Assembly: GCA_014529385.2 (NCBI GenBank)
Contig: CM043963.1
Span: 1,120,001-1,184,000 of the forward strand
Source of the DNA: Adiantum capillus-veneris
Lineage: Eukaryota > Streptophyta > Polypodiopsida > Polypodiales > Pteridaceae
Direction of reading: 5' to 3'
Length of the DNA stretch: 64,000 nucleotides
Part shown: piece after piece, positions 33,627 through 45,539 of the stretch
Numbering within the stretch: position 1 is the first letter of the stretch
How the letters are laid out: every line of letters begins with the position of its first letter
The notes under the pieces: generated by a model
Database searches by the model: none
The model's input: the letters and a program-made list of their open reading frames with translations, nothing else
What the model was told of the DNA's origin: nothing
Made by a program: the position numbers and the translations under genes

Positions 33627-34843
33627 CAAGGATTTCATTGACGTGATCATGATCGTGTGGTTATGTTAGTAACTCTAGTAATTACACAAGAAAAACACGT
33701 GATCACGTTAATTGTTAATGTGACTTTGATGATGACCTGCAAAAACCCATAGAGCCGGTTAGCCCGTCGGGTAAAAGAAGATTCCTTGTGGTGCTCGCGG
33801 GGTTTTTTTATTTTCCCGATGGGCCAAAGTCAATGCCTGATGGGCCTGCCAGGAAAATTAAAAAAACCTGATGTGCGTAATTATATAAAGTAAACTGCAT
33901 GCTTATCGTTGTGCTTTGACTAGAAAAATCCCTGGGGAGTGTATCCGAGTGCCGGGTATTGTCATCTCCTTGTGAGTTGACCTATGGTTATAGAGTCACA
34001 GGTCCTTTTCTTGGGCTGAACGTGATTTTTGATTCGGTAACCACTTCTAAAAATATTTAGTTCCTTTACCAAACATAAAGGTACGAAACAAAAACATTTG
34101 AAAATTTGAAAAGTCATGCTTATTACGACAAAGCCATTGGTCTAAATGAGGGCTGCAACTGGTTTTAAAAGATGAGCATATGCAAATGTTGAGTCGATAG
34201 TCAAGGGTTGGATGTTTACCATCATACATTTGAGTTGATATACATTGTCACTGCACAATATAAGAGCTATAATCCTTAGTTGGGTGAAAACTATTTTTAT
34301 ATATTGAATTGGTTGCATAAGGGGCTACAATCCTTGACTGTGTACAAGTAGTCCTCAATTGTGTGATTATATTGAAGATTTCTTTGCGTTATTTCATGCA
34401 TTGGTTTATACAAAGAGTGCATTATGTATTATGAAACATTATTAGTGTATGACATGATAAATCATAGATTTTATTACTTTGCAAACAACTAACATCGTTC
34501 AGTTTAGAAGTTGATTATTCTTTCTAGCATTTGAAATAGATGTTTCTTATTGTTTGCAAATCAAAGAGGACATATAAATAATCATCATAATAATAATTGC
34601 ATTGAGAAATTCATAGCATTGTTGTATTTATTATGCCGTGCAGAGAGTGCATTGCAATGTGTATGTTTGCTCACAACATAGGTGATTGATATGTGGATTG
34701 AATAGCGTGCATTGTAAATCTCATATCGTGCAGATTTGATTACTTTCCTAGTGAATGAAAACTTTAATATATACTGAAAAGAAGAAAAACGTTTTGAAAA
34801 CTGAACATCTAGTTGTTTTGTCTTTAATTGTAATTTAAAAGAA
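33627..34843. other. hAT left non-coding region
   Basis: Subterminal sequence with the CCCGTCGGGT motif, then A/T-rich DNA. No ORF with recognisable motifs. Confidence 0.5.
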
Positions 34844-37013
34844 ATGGAGCAAAATGTCGACACAAGTAGTATGAAGAAGCCAAAGAATAAAATAGCTCCT
34901 GGCAAAGAGTAGGATTATGCTCACAACATATACAGTCGATATATAGAGTGGCAATGTAAATTTTGCCTCGCAACAAAATCAAACGGTGCATCATGTATTA
35001 GGGATCATTTTCTGGGTAGCGTTAAAAAGAGTTGTAAGAAATGTGAACATCCTCAGGCATTTGCAATTGCAAAGCGTTTGAGGGAAGATCTCGCCAAAAA
35101 AGGTGGCAAGAGACAACAGATATATAGCTCTGTTATGGATGCAAGTCAAGAGCAGTCAGAGCCAAATATTAACTCTGCTGATCCTGTGGTGACACCAACT
35201 AACCTTGGAGAACGGCCTACGCAGGGAGAGGAAATGTCAAGCAACATTCCTTTTAAGCGTCACATTGAAGGTGGACTTTGTCAAATGTATCAAAAATTAT
35301 TGCATCAAAGCTTTCGAATGTAGTCTCTAGAAGAAGCACAAAATGCACTCACCAAAGCAATATTCTTCACTAGAAGTGCTCTGGTCATAGTAGACAACAA
35401 TCATTGGAAGGCCGCTTGGAAGGAAATTGCTGAGTTTGCCCCAGGATTTTCAGCTTTCTCTTATCACACAATACAAAATGTTCTCTTGCACAACTGTTAC
35501 ATCGAAGTCAAAGAGCATGTTGGAAAAATAATACTTGGAAATATTCCGCTTTCAGGATGCACAATTGTGAATGATGGTTGGTCAAATGTTCAAAAAAGAC
35601 CACTGATCAATGTAATGTTGGTTCTTCTAAGGAGAGAAACGTTCACAAAGACAATTGACAGTTTTGGTGCAATTAAAAGTGGCAAATACATTTCTAAGGT
35701 CTTGATTAATGTAATCAAAGAAATTGGTGTTGAACATGTTGTTCAAGTAGTCATGAACAACGCAAAGAATTGTAAAAACGCTAGTAAATTAATAAAAAAG
35801 TGCTTTCCTCCTTTTTTGCCAATGGTTGTAATATGCACAGCTTAAACTTGGTGCTGAAGGATTGGTACACTAGTGAAGAAACCACATGGTTCGCCAAAAT
35901 AATTGACACAGGGCGTTAGGTTAAGAAATTTATCTTAAAACGACAAAGAGTGCTCAATTGTATAGAATGCGCATGCTAGTGATGTTGAAACTTCCTATTG
36001 AAACTTGGTTTTGCACGCATTTTTATACATTGGAATCACTTCTTCACAATAAGTGCACTGTGATAGACACTTTCAATTGCATGGCCTTTGATGAATCGAA
36101 AGCTTGAGCAGAAAGAAAAAGTGAAAGAGAAAATTATATGTCTACATGGCAACATAAACAAAGCTGCTTGGTGGAGGAGTGTGATGGATGCATACCATGT
36201 AATGATATCCATTATGTTTGCGATTTGCAACCTTGATCAAAAGGTACCAAATATGGGCAAAGTGTGGATAACATGGTGGTCGGTCCAACAGAGTCTTGAA
36301 AATCTTGAGGAGCTAAAAGAGTTTGAAGTAGAAAAGGAGTGGCGAGTACCATTCTTTGGCAAACAACAAAGATTTTGTCGAAGTATTTTCATGCAAGATG
36401 GAAGAACGCTCATAGTCCACTCCATAGTGTGGCTTATATGCTCGATCCAAAGTATTGGAATTTAAATTTGATGTCCACTACAGAGGTGGTCAGCGATTTC
36501 TATCACGTGGTCAACACGTTCTACTCCAACGTTCAGGACCAAATTGATTATATCAAAGAAATGAGTGCATTTAGATTAAAAGAGGGTCCTTTTGCGAATG
36601 ATTTTGTACAGTCAATGGCGAAGGAGCAAACTGCATGGAAGTGGTGGATGATGAATGGTGGAGAGCATTATTCGACCTTACGTTCCCTTGCAATGAAAGC
36701 ACTGGCACAATGTGCAACAACTCAAGTTCTGAGAGAAACTGGAGTATGTACAAGTATGTTCATAGCACTATTCGCAGACAGAGCGAAAAAATTAGTGTAT
36801 ATGTTTTGCAACAAAAAGATATTGCATCACATTGAAAGTGCTGGCTACGAGGAGGAAATGCCAACCTGGTTGTATGATTGTAAAAACAAAGACGAAGAAG
36901 AGTTCAATGTCTGCGCATCTCAATGCACTATAAACAAAATTGAAGAGAATCTGGTAATAGATGTGGAAGTTGAATTACAAGGAGACCCCACAACACTTAG
37001 ACTTAGAAGATGA
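34844..37013 (+). pseudogene. hAT transposase (BED finger, DUF659, dimerisation domain), broken
   Basis: One frame from ATG 34844 runs to 35845 with only two TAG codons (34910 and 35321). It begins MEQNVDTSSMKKPKNK, then a BED-type zinc finger (IEWQCKFC ... HFLGSVKKSCKKC). The next part matches DUF659 of hAT transposases: GCTIVNDGWSNVQKRPLIN and VVQVVMNNAKNCKNASKLI. A 1-nt shift near 35840 precedes SLNLVLKDWY. Later frames give AWWRSVMDAYHVM, HSPLHSVAYMLDPKYW and the hAT dimerisation signature SSSERNWSMY near 36722-36752. Stops and shifts show it is inactive. Transposases of this family cut the element out and reinsert it with 8-bp duplications. Confidence 0.88.
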
Positions 37014-38463
37014 CACAAGCTCAAAAAGCGGTCGTTGGACAGGATTAGGGTTTGTCTTTAAATATTTTTTGAAAAATATCAAAATATCAGATGCATTTCT
37101 TCTATTTGTCCGCTCTCCTAACTTCACCCAACAGTCTACTTCAATCTGAATGGCCCTGATAACATCTTGGTCGGGGTGGTAAAATACTTCTTTTGGAAAA
37201 TAAAATTTCATGGCTGCACTCCAAAAACTTATCTTTGCTTCCTCTGCTTTCTGTGCCTCCAAAGTTGCAGGGTCCAACTGTCCGCTCTATGGAGATAATT
37301 AATTGACACATGCTTAGCGGGCGTTCTGAGCATCATTTCCCAATCAATGATGTCAACACAGGGTTTACTTGTGCGAGTAAAGTCCGACATTATGTTGAAC
37401 GAGTGTAGATGGATGTGCACTATACCAACCAAGTGAGCAGCCACAACGCCATCAATTAAAGTGTGATAGATTGTTGGCATCTGCTCAATCATTGCTTTGA
37501 TCCACAATGTCTCCATATCTGGTAAGCGCTAATTTTCTTGTGGCAATGACCTCCATCCGTGTTGTAGCATGTGCATGTGGAGTCTGAACTCTCCATGGGC
37601 GAATGACAAGCGGCACATCATGTCCCCAAGGTGCCCCCATTGTAGTATAGAAATATTGTGATCCAAGGGGCTTCGGTGGTAAAGCCAATGCATCTTACAA
37701 TGGAGGGGTGAAGTGTTTGCATTCCTTGCTTTGTCTGAAAGTTGTCAAATTTTGTCTCACTCCCTCCCTTGTAGCATTTTTCCACGTATGTAATGTGGTC
37801 TAGAAAGAAAGATATGCCTTTGATGGTGTACAATGTGCACACACCAAAAGAGCCTACTCCAACCCTTGTACCTTATACCAAGACCTTGTGGGGAATGCCA
37901 ATCAGATGCCTGGCATTCAAAGCCATGTGCATGATTGTGTTGGTGTCGCTGGCATCTGATCGGCTACCCACAGTTGCTTGTACATCTTGGGCCCGAGCTT
38001 GGTAAGGAGGCTTGGTCCCGAGATTTCACACACTTCAGCTTGACCTTCTGTTCCTCCCATAATTTGTCCTAGAGATCTAATTTTGTCATATCACAGGTAG
38101 GAGGGATATATTCCTTTAAGTCTCTGCAAAACAGACTTTCATATTGCCCAACATTGTCCTAACCTTGTGGTGGGGGTCAAATTCTCGAATCCCTGCTGAA
38201 ATCAACAACTCATATTGGTCTTTACCTCACAGTCTATGCTCTGTGTTCTCCCATATAGCGCTAGTGAGGTCTTTGATGAAGACGTCGCTTTCACTAATCT
38301 GTTGTATGCGACCATTTGCACGTGATGATATTGCTAAAATACATTCTTTTTGAATGGCACGCATAATAATTTTCTTTTGATCTGGTATCATTTTAGCACT
38401 GGAAAATAAAAAACAACATATCAAATAAAAATTCATGGTTGTACACTGCACTAACACTCTCAC
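36975..38463 (-). pseudogene. Protein kinase-like gene remnant inside the hAT element
   Basis: Read on the minus strand in several frames, the segments line up with a protein kinase. A glycine-rich loop GVGSFGVC lies near 37850; YVEKCYKGGSE looks like the beta-3 Lys strand; LHPSIVRCIGF and FLYYNGGTLG resemble the alpha-C to hinge region (37842-37618). Further on, VAAHLVGIVHIHLHSFNIM resembles the catalytic loop (HxDLxxxN, with the Asp replaced by His) and IIDWEM the metal-binding DFG position (37516-37229). PKEV and IEVDCWVKLGE (37277-36975) may be the APE and alpha-F parts. Upstream, 38463-38150 encodes a helical N-terminus. Stops and shifts are frequent, and introns cannot be excluded. The 3' end overlaps the transposase 3' end by about 39 bp in opposite orientation. 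Kinase identity is an inference from motif order. Confidence 0.55.
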
Positions 38464-39264
38464 ACTAGTTCAGACAAACCATAACCATGCCTTGAAGACT
38501 TTAAAAAATATACACAAATATATTGATAAACATTGGAAACAATTTTCACTCAAAATGTGATGTTTACACATGTAAATGCAGAGCAAATAAGTACTTTATA
38601 AGAACTTCATCCAGATCAAACAATACATGTTAAAAATCTAAAACACTTCAGCATATTGTGAATTTTTAACTTATATTTTTCATAGTGCACTCTCACACTA
38701 GTTCAAACAAAGCATACACTGACTTAAAGACTTCAAAATCTTCTGCATGATTATATTTATTCAGGTTGATAATCATTTTGACTTTAAAATGGTATGTTTA
38801 CTCGTGTAAAATGCAATAAAAATATGTCACTCCTAATAAAATTATCCAGATCTAATTGAACATGTTAAAAATCCAAAATAAATGAAAATTTTTCGATTCG
38901 CTTCAAAAATAAAGCCTCTTGGAAGATACATGCATCGTGATGTACATATTGTTACTTTTATTTTAGCTCATTTAAAACATTAAAAGTATACAAACTAAGC
39001 TATGAAATTGCAAAGAACGTCTTGCTCTTTAAAAAGATAAAAATAAATATTTACCATGCAAATTGTGTGCATATACTTTATTACATAGAATTTATGTATA
39101 TGTAGCATTTAAAATAGCGATAATGATTGATGAATAAAGCATTCTTTTGAATATGAGTAGCTAGTATATAGTTTCATAAGAACACTTAAAAACAACAATA
39201 TCAAACAATTGAAACGTTTGTATATGAAATACTCCTCACGCCCGCGTTACCGACAAAGTATTTC

Positions 39265-39358
39265 ATATACTTAATACTTTAAAAGATGAATTACACATGC
39301 ACATACAAATTATATACTTAATACTTTAAAAGATGAATTACACATGCACATACAGATT
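39265..39358. repeat. 47-bp tandem repeat, two copies, in the hAT right arm
   Basis: ATATACTTAATACTTTAAAA begins both copies (39265 and 39312); they are nearly identical. Confidence 0.85.
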
Positions 39359-39914
39359 ATATGGCATTTGAAAGGCCGAGTTAATGACCTGAACGCTACA
39401 TTTATTCAAAAATAGATGCTTTTAACAAAGGACACTCAATTAGCTGCGTTACCAATCAAGTGCCGCCCGAATCTAAGAAGAAATAATGGCTTGCATACGA
39501 GCATCATATAGCCGCGTTACCGATCGATGCCCATATGTTTTCTTGGAAAGGGGAAGGAAAGTTGACTCACCATACGGATTCTAGATTCACCGCGTTACCG
39601 ACATAGTACCCAGACAGTAAGCCAATACTAACCACAATGACACCATCTTCCTCGCGTCACCGAGATGATGCCCCCGTGGTAAGCATTATTCCGTAGAACA
39701 GTTTATGCACACACTCCCATTGTGTGGTAAGGTACCTTATGAGTATCGTACAATACAACAAAAGGCACGCTACCACATAATGCATACACACACACACAAC
39801 ACATACCTGGGTTGTGTGGTCAGATACTCCACTACTGCCGCGTACTGTGACACAGAGCACACTCCCACACGACCCCTCTCCCTCTCTCCTCTCAACATAC
39901 CTGCAAAGGTAGTC

Positions 39915-39915
<1 letters not shown>

Positions 39916-39970
<55 letters not shown>
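39916..39970. repeat. (CT)n microsatellite
   Basis: About 27 CT units; ORFs reading through it are artefacts. Confidence 0.95.
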
Positions 39971-39973
<3 letters not shown>

Positions 39974-40222
39974 AGATGGCTCAAGGAAAAACACCCAATG
40001 GGCCCTATTGGGGCCTTGTATAATTTTGCGGCCCCACCTAGCTTCTTGGTTTTCTCGGCGAGCCCGCAGGGAGAACTTAAAAACCCGACGGGATTTTTGT
40101 GGGTTTCCAGGTTACCTTAAACGGGCTTCTTTGTTATCATTTTAAGTGTAATTAGGTAAATGTGTCAATAAAACCTTGTGATCACACAAAATTTGTGGTA
40201 ATACGTAAATATTAAATCCCTG

Positions 40223-40530
40223 TCCAAGGAAATTCCAACAACAACAACAAGACCAAGGAGAAGGGAGTCTATAAAGGTAAAAATATACTCTCTACTACTG
40301 AAGAGCTAGAGGCTTTTTGCAAAAATAACAAATGCTTTGTGGGGAGCAAGGACATGGTTATCGTTCTTGCCCCAAAAGAAATGCGAGCAATGAGACTCCT
40401 AGAGCTTACATGGTCGAAGCTCCAAAAGAGGATTGCAAAGGGTCATCCCTTTCCTATGCTTGGGGAAAGGTGAGGGAGCATGATGGCGTCATCCTATTTG
40501 ATCCTGGGCTCTACTCACAAACTTGGTTTG
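40223..40530 (+). pseudogene. gag zinc knuckle and protease start of Ty3-4
   Basis: Resumes after the hAT with KEKGVYKGKN, then in a shifted frame CGEQGHGYRSCPKRNAS (zinc knuckle), APKEDCKGSSLSYAWGKVREHDGVILFDPG. The protease is lost after the catalytic Asp-Pro-Gly, where sequence switches to an unrelated Ty3 type near 40530-40545. Confidence 0.82.
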
Positions 40531-40643
40531 ATATGTAACACCCTTTCACAACATTGTGATCTTAACATAGAATATTATATAATTCTCTTATCACTTACTT
40601 AATTTTGAAATAAACTTACCTAGGTGAGAATGAGGAGAAATCA

Positions 40644-41222
40644 ATGGTCTACAAAGCGACAAAACTAAATAGGCCAAAACAAACTTTGAATGTGGCTAAT
40701 TTGAAATCCCTTATGGCAACACCAATTCAGTGTACAATCACTTTGGGTGAGCTACTGAAGTTACGACCACATCTATGGGGAGATTTGCAAACCACCATGG
40801 AAAAGATGGGATTAAAGGGAGTCTCTCAAATGAATCTAGAAAATTTATAAAACGAAGAGGCACAGACTAAACTTGTCAATTTGGTGCCCATGAACAAGGT
40901 AGGGGACTATTGTGAAGGGAACGAGGGAAACAATACCCTTCTAGTACAATAGAATGATGTGACAACCATGGCTATTTTAGATAGTGGAGTAGGCATTTCC
41001 ATAGCAACCAAAGCTATTTGGGAAACCTGGGAAAAGCTAGAAATCAGGAAAATGAGGATGAAACTGCAATTGGCAGATGGACAAATAGAGAAATCGATGG
41101 GACTATTAGAGAATGTTATAGTCAACTCACGTGAGATTGACTACCAATACACTTTTGTCATTGTAGATTTCAGAAAGAAACTCAACTATGAAATCATCTT
41201 GGGAAGACCGTTCATGAGATAG
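40644..41222 (+). pseudogene. Pre-protease and retropepsin of Ty3-5
   Basis: 40644-40850 shows ATPIQCTITLGELLKLRPHLW, a segment found before the protease in some plant Ty3 elements. 40959-41222 is a retropepsin: AILDSGVGISIATKAIW with the Asp-Ser-Gly triad, and YEIILGRPFM at the end. A stop lies between the two parts. Confidence 0.75.
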
Positions 41223-42401
41223 ATACAATTGATCCAAGATTGGGGCAATGATTGTCTCTACCTAAAACAAGCAAGAGAAATTACTTGAGTGAACTTGAAC
41301 GACCACTCCTACAAGGATTTTCTGAGGACACCTATAAAGGAATTGGACTTTGAAACCTCAGCGAAGACTAACTGCCATTGTGGATACATGAATTCACTCC
41401 AATTTGGATGTGTGGGGCTTTTGGATCGGCTACTTTATGAAGGGAAGAATGTGTTTTGGACAGATAAGTGAATGATGTGGATTACATACCTGAACCATTC
41501 CCTAAACATTTGTTCAAACCTTTTGAGTGGACCCAAATTTTGGCCACAATGGATGTGTGTGTTAATGAATCTACACCTACACACTTTTGTGACAAAGAGG
41601 GTTATGATAGTCGCGATCCAAATGGTATTTATCGAAATGATTGAGGAGCAATAGGTCTTCTCTGATCACTACTATGATGCCACAGACAAGCTGCAAGAAG
41701 AAACAATTACCATGGAGGAATCAAACTCAGAAAAAGAGCATGTAAGAGCCAAACTTCTACTTAGGGAAGGAGAAGATTTTTTTTTTGAGTTTTCAAACCA
41801 ACATCAAAGCGCCGTGCAACAAAGATATTGCAAGGAACAAGAAAATAACTTAAGAAATAAAACTGCAGAACCTGCACAAAAAAACAAAGTTCAATTCTTG
41901 ATGAAAGTAGATGCAGGAGAGTGCATAAAAGAAAAGATAACTGGAAGGTATCTTGATACAAAACCTTTAGAGCAACAAAACCAAATGAAACCAAAGTCGC
42001 ACAAGCCTAATAAGACCAAAGGAAAAGAACCTCTAATGATAAAAATGGAAGACAAATCAAAATATAAAGAGCTGAAATAGACTTTGAAGGAAGTCTGGAC
42101 CACAGAGATGGAATCGGATAGTGACAAACCGGGAGAAATCGATGTTCAATCTCATTATAAAAAATACACTTTGCAAGATCACAGGATTATTGTAGAACAA
42201 CCCTTGTGACAACCAAAAGAATTGTCAAAATCTTATGAGGGACCCAAAAACACCAAGCAAATTGACCTTGCAGAGCCTAAAGAAGAGTCAAGACCCGCAT
42301 ACATAGCCACGGATCTAGCACAAGAGGAAGAAGAGATTCTCATAATAACATTAAAGAAATAAAGGGAGTTCTTTGCATGGTCTTACAAAGATATCAAGGG
42401 G

Positions 42402-43070
42402 GTGGATCCTACTATCTACCAGCACACTATCCCTATAAGAGATTATGCTAATCCGAGCAGACAAAGACCATACACCTATAATGATACATTTGCCAAAAAG
42501 TTCAAGGAAGAGATTGAGAAACTCAAAGAAGCTGATTTCATGTATGAAATAGAACACACTGATTGGGTATCACCAATTGTTGTGGTGCCTAAAACAAATG
42601 GCAAACTCAGAGTGTGTGTGAATCTCAAGAAGGTGAACATCGCCACTATACAAGATAACTATCATCTTCCTATCACAGATCATGTGCTAGAATGAGTAGC
42701 TGGCAAAGAGGCTTATAGCTTTTTGGATGTCGGGTTACAACCAATTGACTATAGACCCCAAAGATCAACATAAAACGGCCTTTGCCACGGAATGGGGAAT
42801 TTTTTCTTATCGAGTCATGCCTTTTGGTTTGACTAATGCGATAGCAACATTCCAAAGGCTATGAGCCATGCATGGATGATCTTTGTGTGCACTCAACAAA
42901 ACAAGAGAGAAACTTCGAACATTTACAATGTGTTTTTGAGAAATGCCGTCTATATAGGATTTATTTAAATCCTGACAAAATGTGTTTTTATGGTTAGACA
43001 AGGCAAAATTCTTAGACATATTGTGTCAAAAAATGGTATAGCCACAGACATGCAAAAAGTGGTAGTGATT
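42402..43070 (+). pseudogene. RT of Ty3-5
   Basis: 42402-42695 is open: IEKLKEADFMYEIEHTDWVSPIVVV and LRVCVNLKKVN. After a stop the remaining RT is spread over frames: [35 protein letters not shown], and a damaged active-site region near 42870 reading MDDLCVHS with no aromatic-X-DD left intact. It ends with LNPDKCVFMV. Confidence 0.75.
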
Positions 43071-43179
43071 GCCAAAATGGCTTAATCAACATCAGTCATA
43101 AAGAGTTGCATGCAATCTGGAATGGAACGGGCACGAATTGTCAGAATGACTCGAGGACTTAGAACAATGAGAACAATGT

Positions 43180-43560
43180 TTAGTAGCCATTGCCCACATA
43201 TATGCACAAAAATGGAAACAAAAATAGTCTTTTGACTCACATTTGCTGACTAAAGTTTTCAAACCAGGGGATTTGATTCTAGTTTACTCCTTGAAACAAC
43301 ATATACCCAAGTTTAATAAAAAGGGACATGATCCTTTTCTCATTGAACATGGTGCACTGAGTGGTGCAATCAAACTAGCAACCTTATATAGATAAATCAT
43401 GGAAAATTGGATAAGTGGATGTCGACTCTGCAAATACAACCTTCCCTTGACTAATGATATTTTGCAAAGAATGCATGTAGCAAAAGAAAGAAAGATTAAA
43501 CAACATCAAGTTATTGCAAAGCCAAGGAGGAAGCGTGCATTCGTGTCTTGAAGAGGAAAG
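43180..43560 (+). pseudogene. Integrase C-terminus of Ty3-5
   Basis: KPGDLILVYSLKQHIPKFNKKGHDPFLIEHG and GAIKLATL match the integrase C-terminal (GPY-like) region. RNase H and the integrase core are missing between RT (ending near 43070) and this part, so an internal deletion lies near 43080-43180. Confidence 0.65.
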
Positions 43561-43652
43561 TTTCAAGACAACCAATTCCTTAAGCTATACCACTCAATAC
43601 TCTCCAAATACAACCCCTAGCAGAGGATGAGGTCAAGACTGATGACGAGTGG

Positions 43653-44069
43653 ATGGATGGTCTTGACATGCGAATCACCATGAATCTAGAATATTACAAA
43701 TTCAAGGCTTTAGCAGATACAGGAGCCCAAGTCAATGCAGTCATCTATTCTACTTATCTCAAAGCAACTACTCAACCACTAGAGTATTGTCAAATGACTG
43801 TCAAGGGCTGCAACAATAGAGTCACTTCAACTCTAGGGAAAATAAACTTGAATGTTATGGTTCATGGATTCTCTTGCCACACTTTCATACACATAGCGGA
43901 TGAACATATGAACAAAGACCTAATATTAGGTGTTCCTTGGATGCGGACCTATAAAGCAATTCAAGCTTGGGATACTAAGATTTTGGAGCTTACACTTGAA
44001 GGAGGACGGCTTAAGGTACCATTTGCATATAGAAAAGTGGAATGGAAAGAAGCTCTTGGTGCTTTCTAG
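43653..44069 (+). pseudogene. Second retropepsin-like ORF downstream of integrase
   Basis: A 138-residue frame with FKALADTGAQVNAVIYSTYL (Asp-Thr-Gly) and KDLILGVPWMRTYKAI, the two signatures of a retroviral-type aspartic protease. It is clearly different from the protease at 40959 and lies after integrase, not before RT. The frame continues with stops into a region of W-V-x-K repeats (44205-44460). Confidence 0.7.
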
Positions 44070-45539
44070 TCAACAAAGTAGGAGTCAAAGGACACAATTA
44101 TAACTGCTGCTTTGTCAAAGCTTTCTTCTTACAGTCATAACAGGCAGGGAACCAGGCAAATATAGATACCTAAAAGTCAGTTTATCAATCAACCTCGACA
44201 AATTTGGGTGTCTAAAAAGTTGTTACACATTACCAAAAAGCCTAAGGTGAACCCATCGCACCTACATTATCAATGAAAATCGCAATTATCAAAGATGAAG
44301 TGGGTATGGCAACCAAAGTAGGAATATACAACTAAGATTGAGATGCCAATTGTCTGAAGCAGACAAATCAAAGTACATTCAAGAAAAATGACATATCAAT
44401 GGGTACCAAAGACTCCACCAAAACTAAAGTCAACCTCAGTCGAGTAAAAATGGGTACCAACAAAGAGTAGATCATCCGTCACAATGGTGACCACAGATTC
44501 CAGTACTCTTGAAACAACGACTACATATTGCACAATCAAAGAACACGGCCAACTACCCCACAGGATTTACTCTTCAAGAGATTTCAAACACATGATACCT
44601 CGCCATCAAAAACCCTTGAGTGCAATACTCAAGACCCACCTCTTGCACCACATAATGTGTTTACATGCCTTGACATCAATAACATGATAGGTCCAATCAG
44701 GGCCATGCATAGACACGACTTTCTAGCCCATGCACTATACAACTCGGACAATACTTTGTTGAATGTGGATCCAAGTGTATGAATCTGGAAGAGAAAAAGG
44801 GCAATGTTTTGAAGTAATTATGTGAACACGCTAATTTTTCTCTTAAAAAATAGATGATATGTCCTAAGAATGAGATGAACGGGGAACCTAATATGATAAC
44901 CCCTAGGTGTGCATATATATTGTACATACATGTCAAAAAGCCAAGAAATAGTGTTATTTTTACTTGTATTGTTTGTTTTCATGCCAAAATCATGATCAAA
45001 ATGGAGCAATCCACAAAAACATAGCCAAATAATGACATTAGAAGTGTTTTAGTGTTTCTGAGTATAGAATGGATTTTTTAAGAGTAATTTTCCTTCAATT
45101 TTTGCCAATAAAAGCTAATAAAAGCCAAAATAAATAAAATAAATAAAATAAATAAGCAAGAATGTCAAAATGGGATTCTGACTTCAAACGCCAAATCTTG
45201 AAGCTCAATGGAAAGGCCAAATTTTTTTTGGGACAATTCCGATCAAAAAACTCGGCGGCCACTCTAACTTACTAACCATTTGACAGAAATTGCAACAACA
45301 AGGTCCATGGATGTCGGTTTTCAAAAAATTTTGATCCGAGAGTGCATTGTTAAGCCTAATAATCTCAATGGGTAGGTATAGGACGGGTGTGTCTAAAAGA
45401 TCCAGGTATGTATAGTCCCTTAGGCCATTTTCCCTCTCATTTCTATTCTAGTCCTTTGAGAGAGAGCTCTAGCTAGCGGGTTTCTGTGACCTGTCACGTG
45501 CTCCTACACATTGTTTGCTAGCTCTTACTCATTCCAACA
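44070..45539. other. Degenerate coding and A/T-rich spacer in Ty3-5
   Basis: To 44780 there are remnants in the frame of the second protease, including four W-V motifs spaced 32, 33 and 17 codons. From 44780 to 45539 I see no gene; an (AAATA)n-like run lies near 45130. Confidence 0.45.

Larger units (their letters stand above)
33627..40222 (+). mobile_element. hAT DNA transposon, about 6.6 kb, with transposase and a kinase-like gene remnant
   Basis: The left end reads CAAGGATTTCATTGACG and the right end, reversed, CAGGGATTTAATATTTACG; CAGGG is a classic hAT terminus. Flanks are CCCAAGGC (33619-33626) and TCCAAGGA (40223-40230), a decayed 8-bp duplication (6 of 8). The related gag of Ty3-3 shows the uninterrupted site as CTTCCAAAGGTAAC. 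An inverted motif CCCGTCGGGT lies about 130-136 bp from each end (33763-33772; 40083-40092, reversed). Inside are a hAT transposase pseudogene (plus) and a kinase-like pseudogene (minus), tail to tail. Confidence 0.9.
38464..40222. other. hAT right non-coding region with recurring motifs
   Basis: A/T-rich, then five copies of a CGCGTTACCGA-type motif (39241, 39443, 39511, 39589, 39651), a 47-bp tandem repeat (39265-39358), a (CT)n run and the right terminal inverted repeat. No supported gene. Confidence 0.6.
31291..40530 (+). mobile_element. Ty3-type retrotransposon Ty3-4, split by a hAT transposon
   Basis: 5' LTR (to 32051), PBS, gag (32481-33626), then a 6.6-kb hAT insertion, then gag/zinc knuckle/protease (40223-40530). 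The protease breaks off after FDPG and a different Ty3 type begins. Same family as Ty3-3 and Ty3-6. Confidence 0.88.

Noticed and set aside
39705-40145. Plus-strand ORF of 146 residues
   Set aside because: Consists mainly of the (CT)n microsatellite translated as Ser-Leu repeats.
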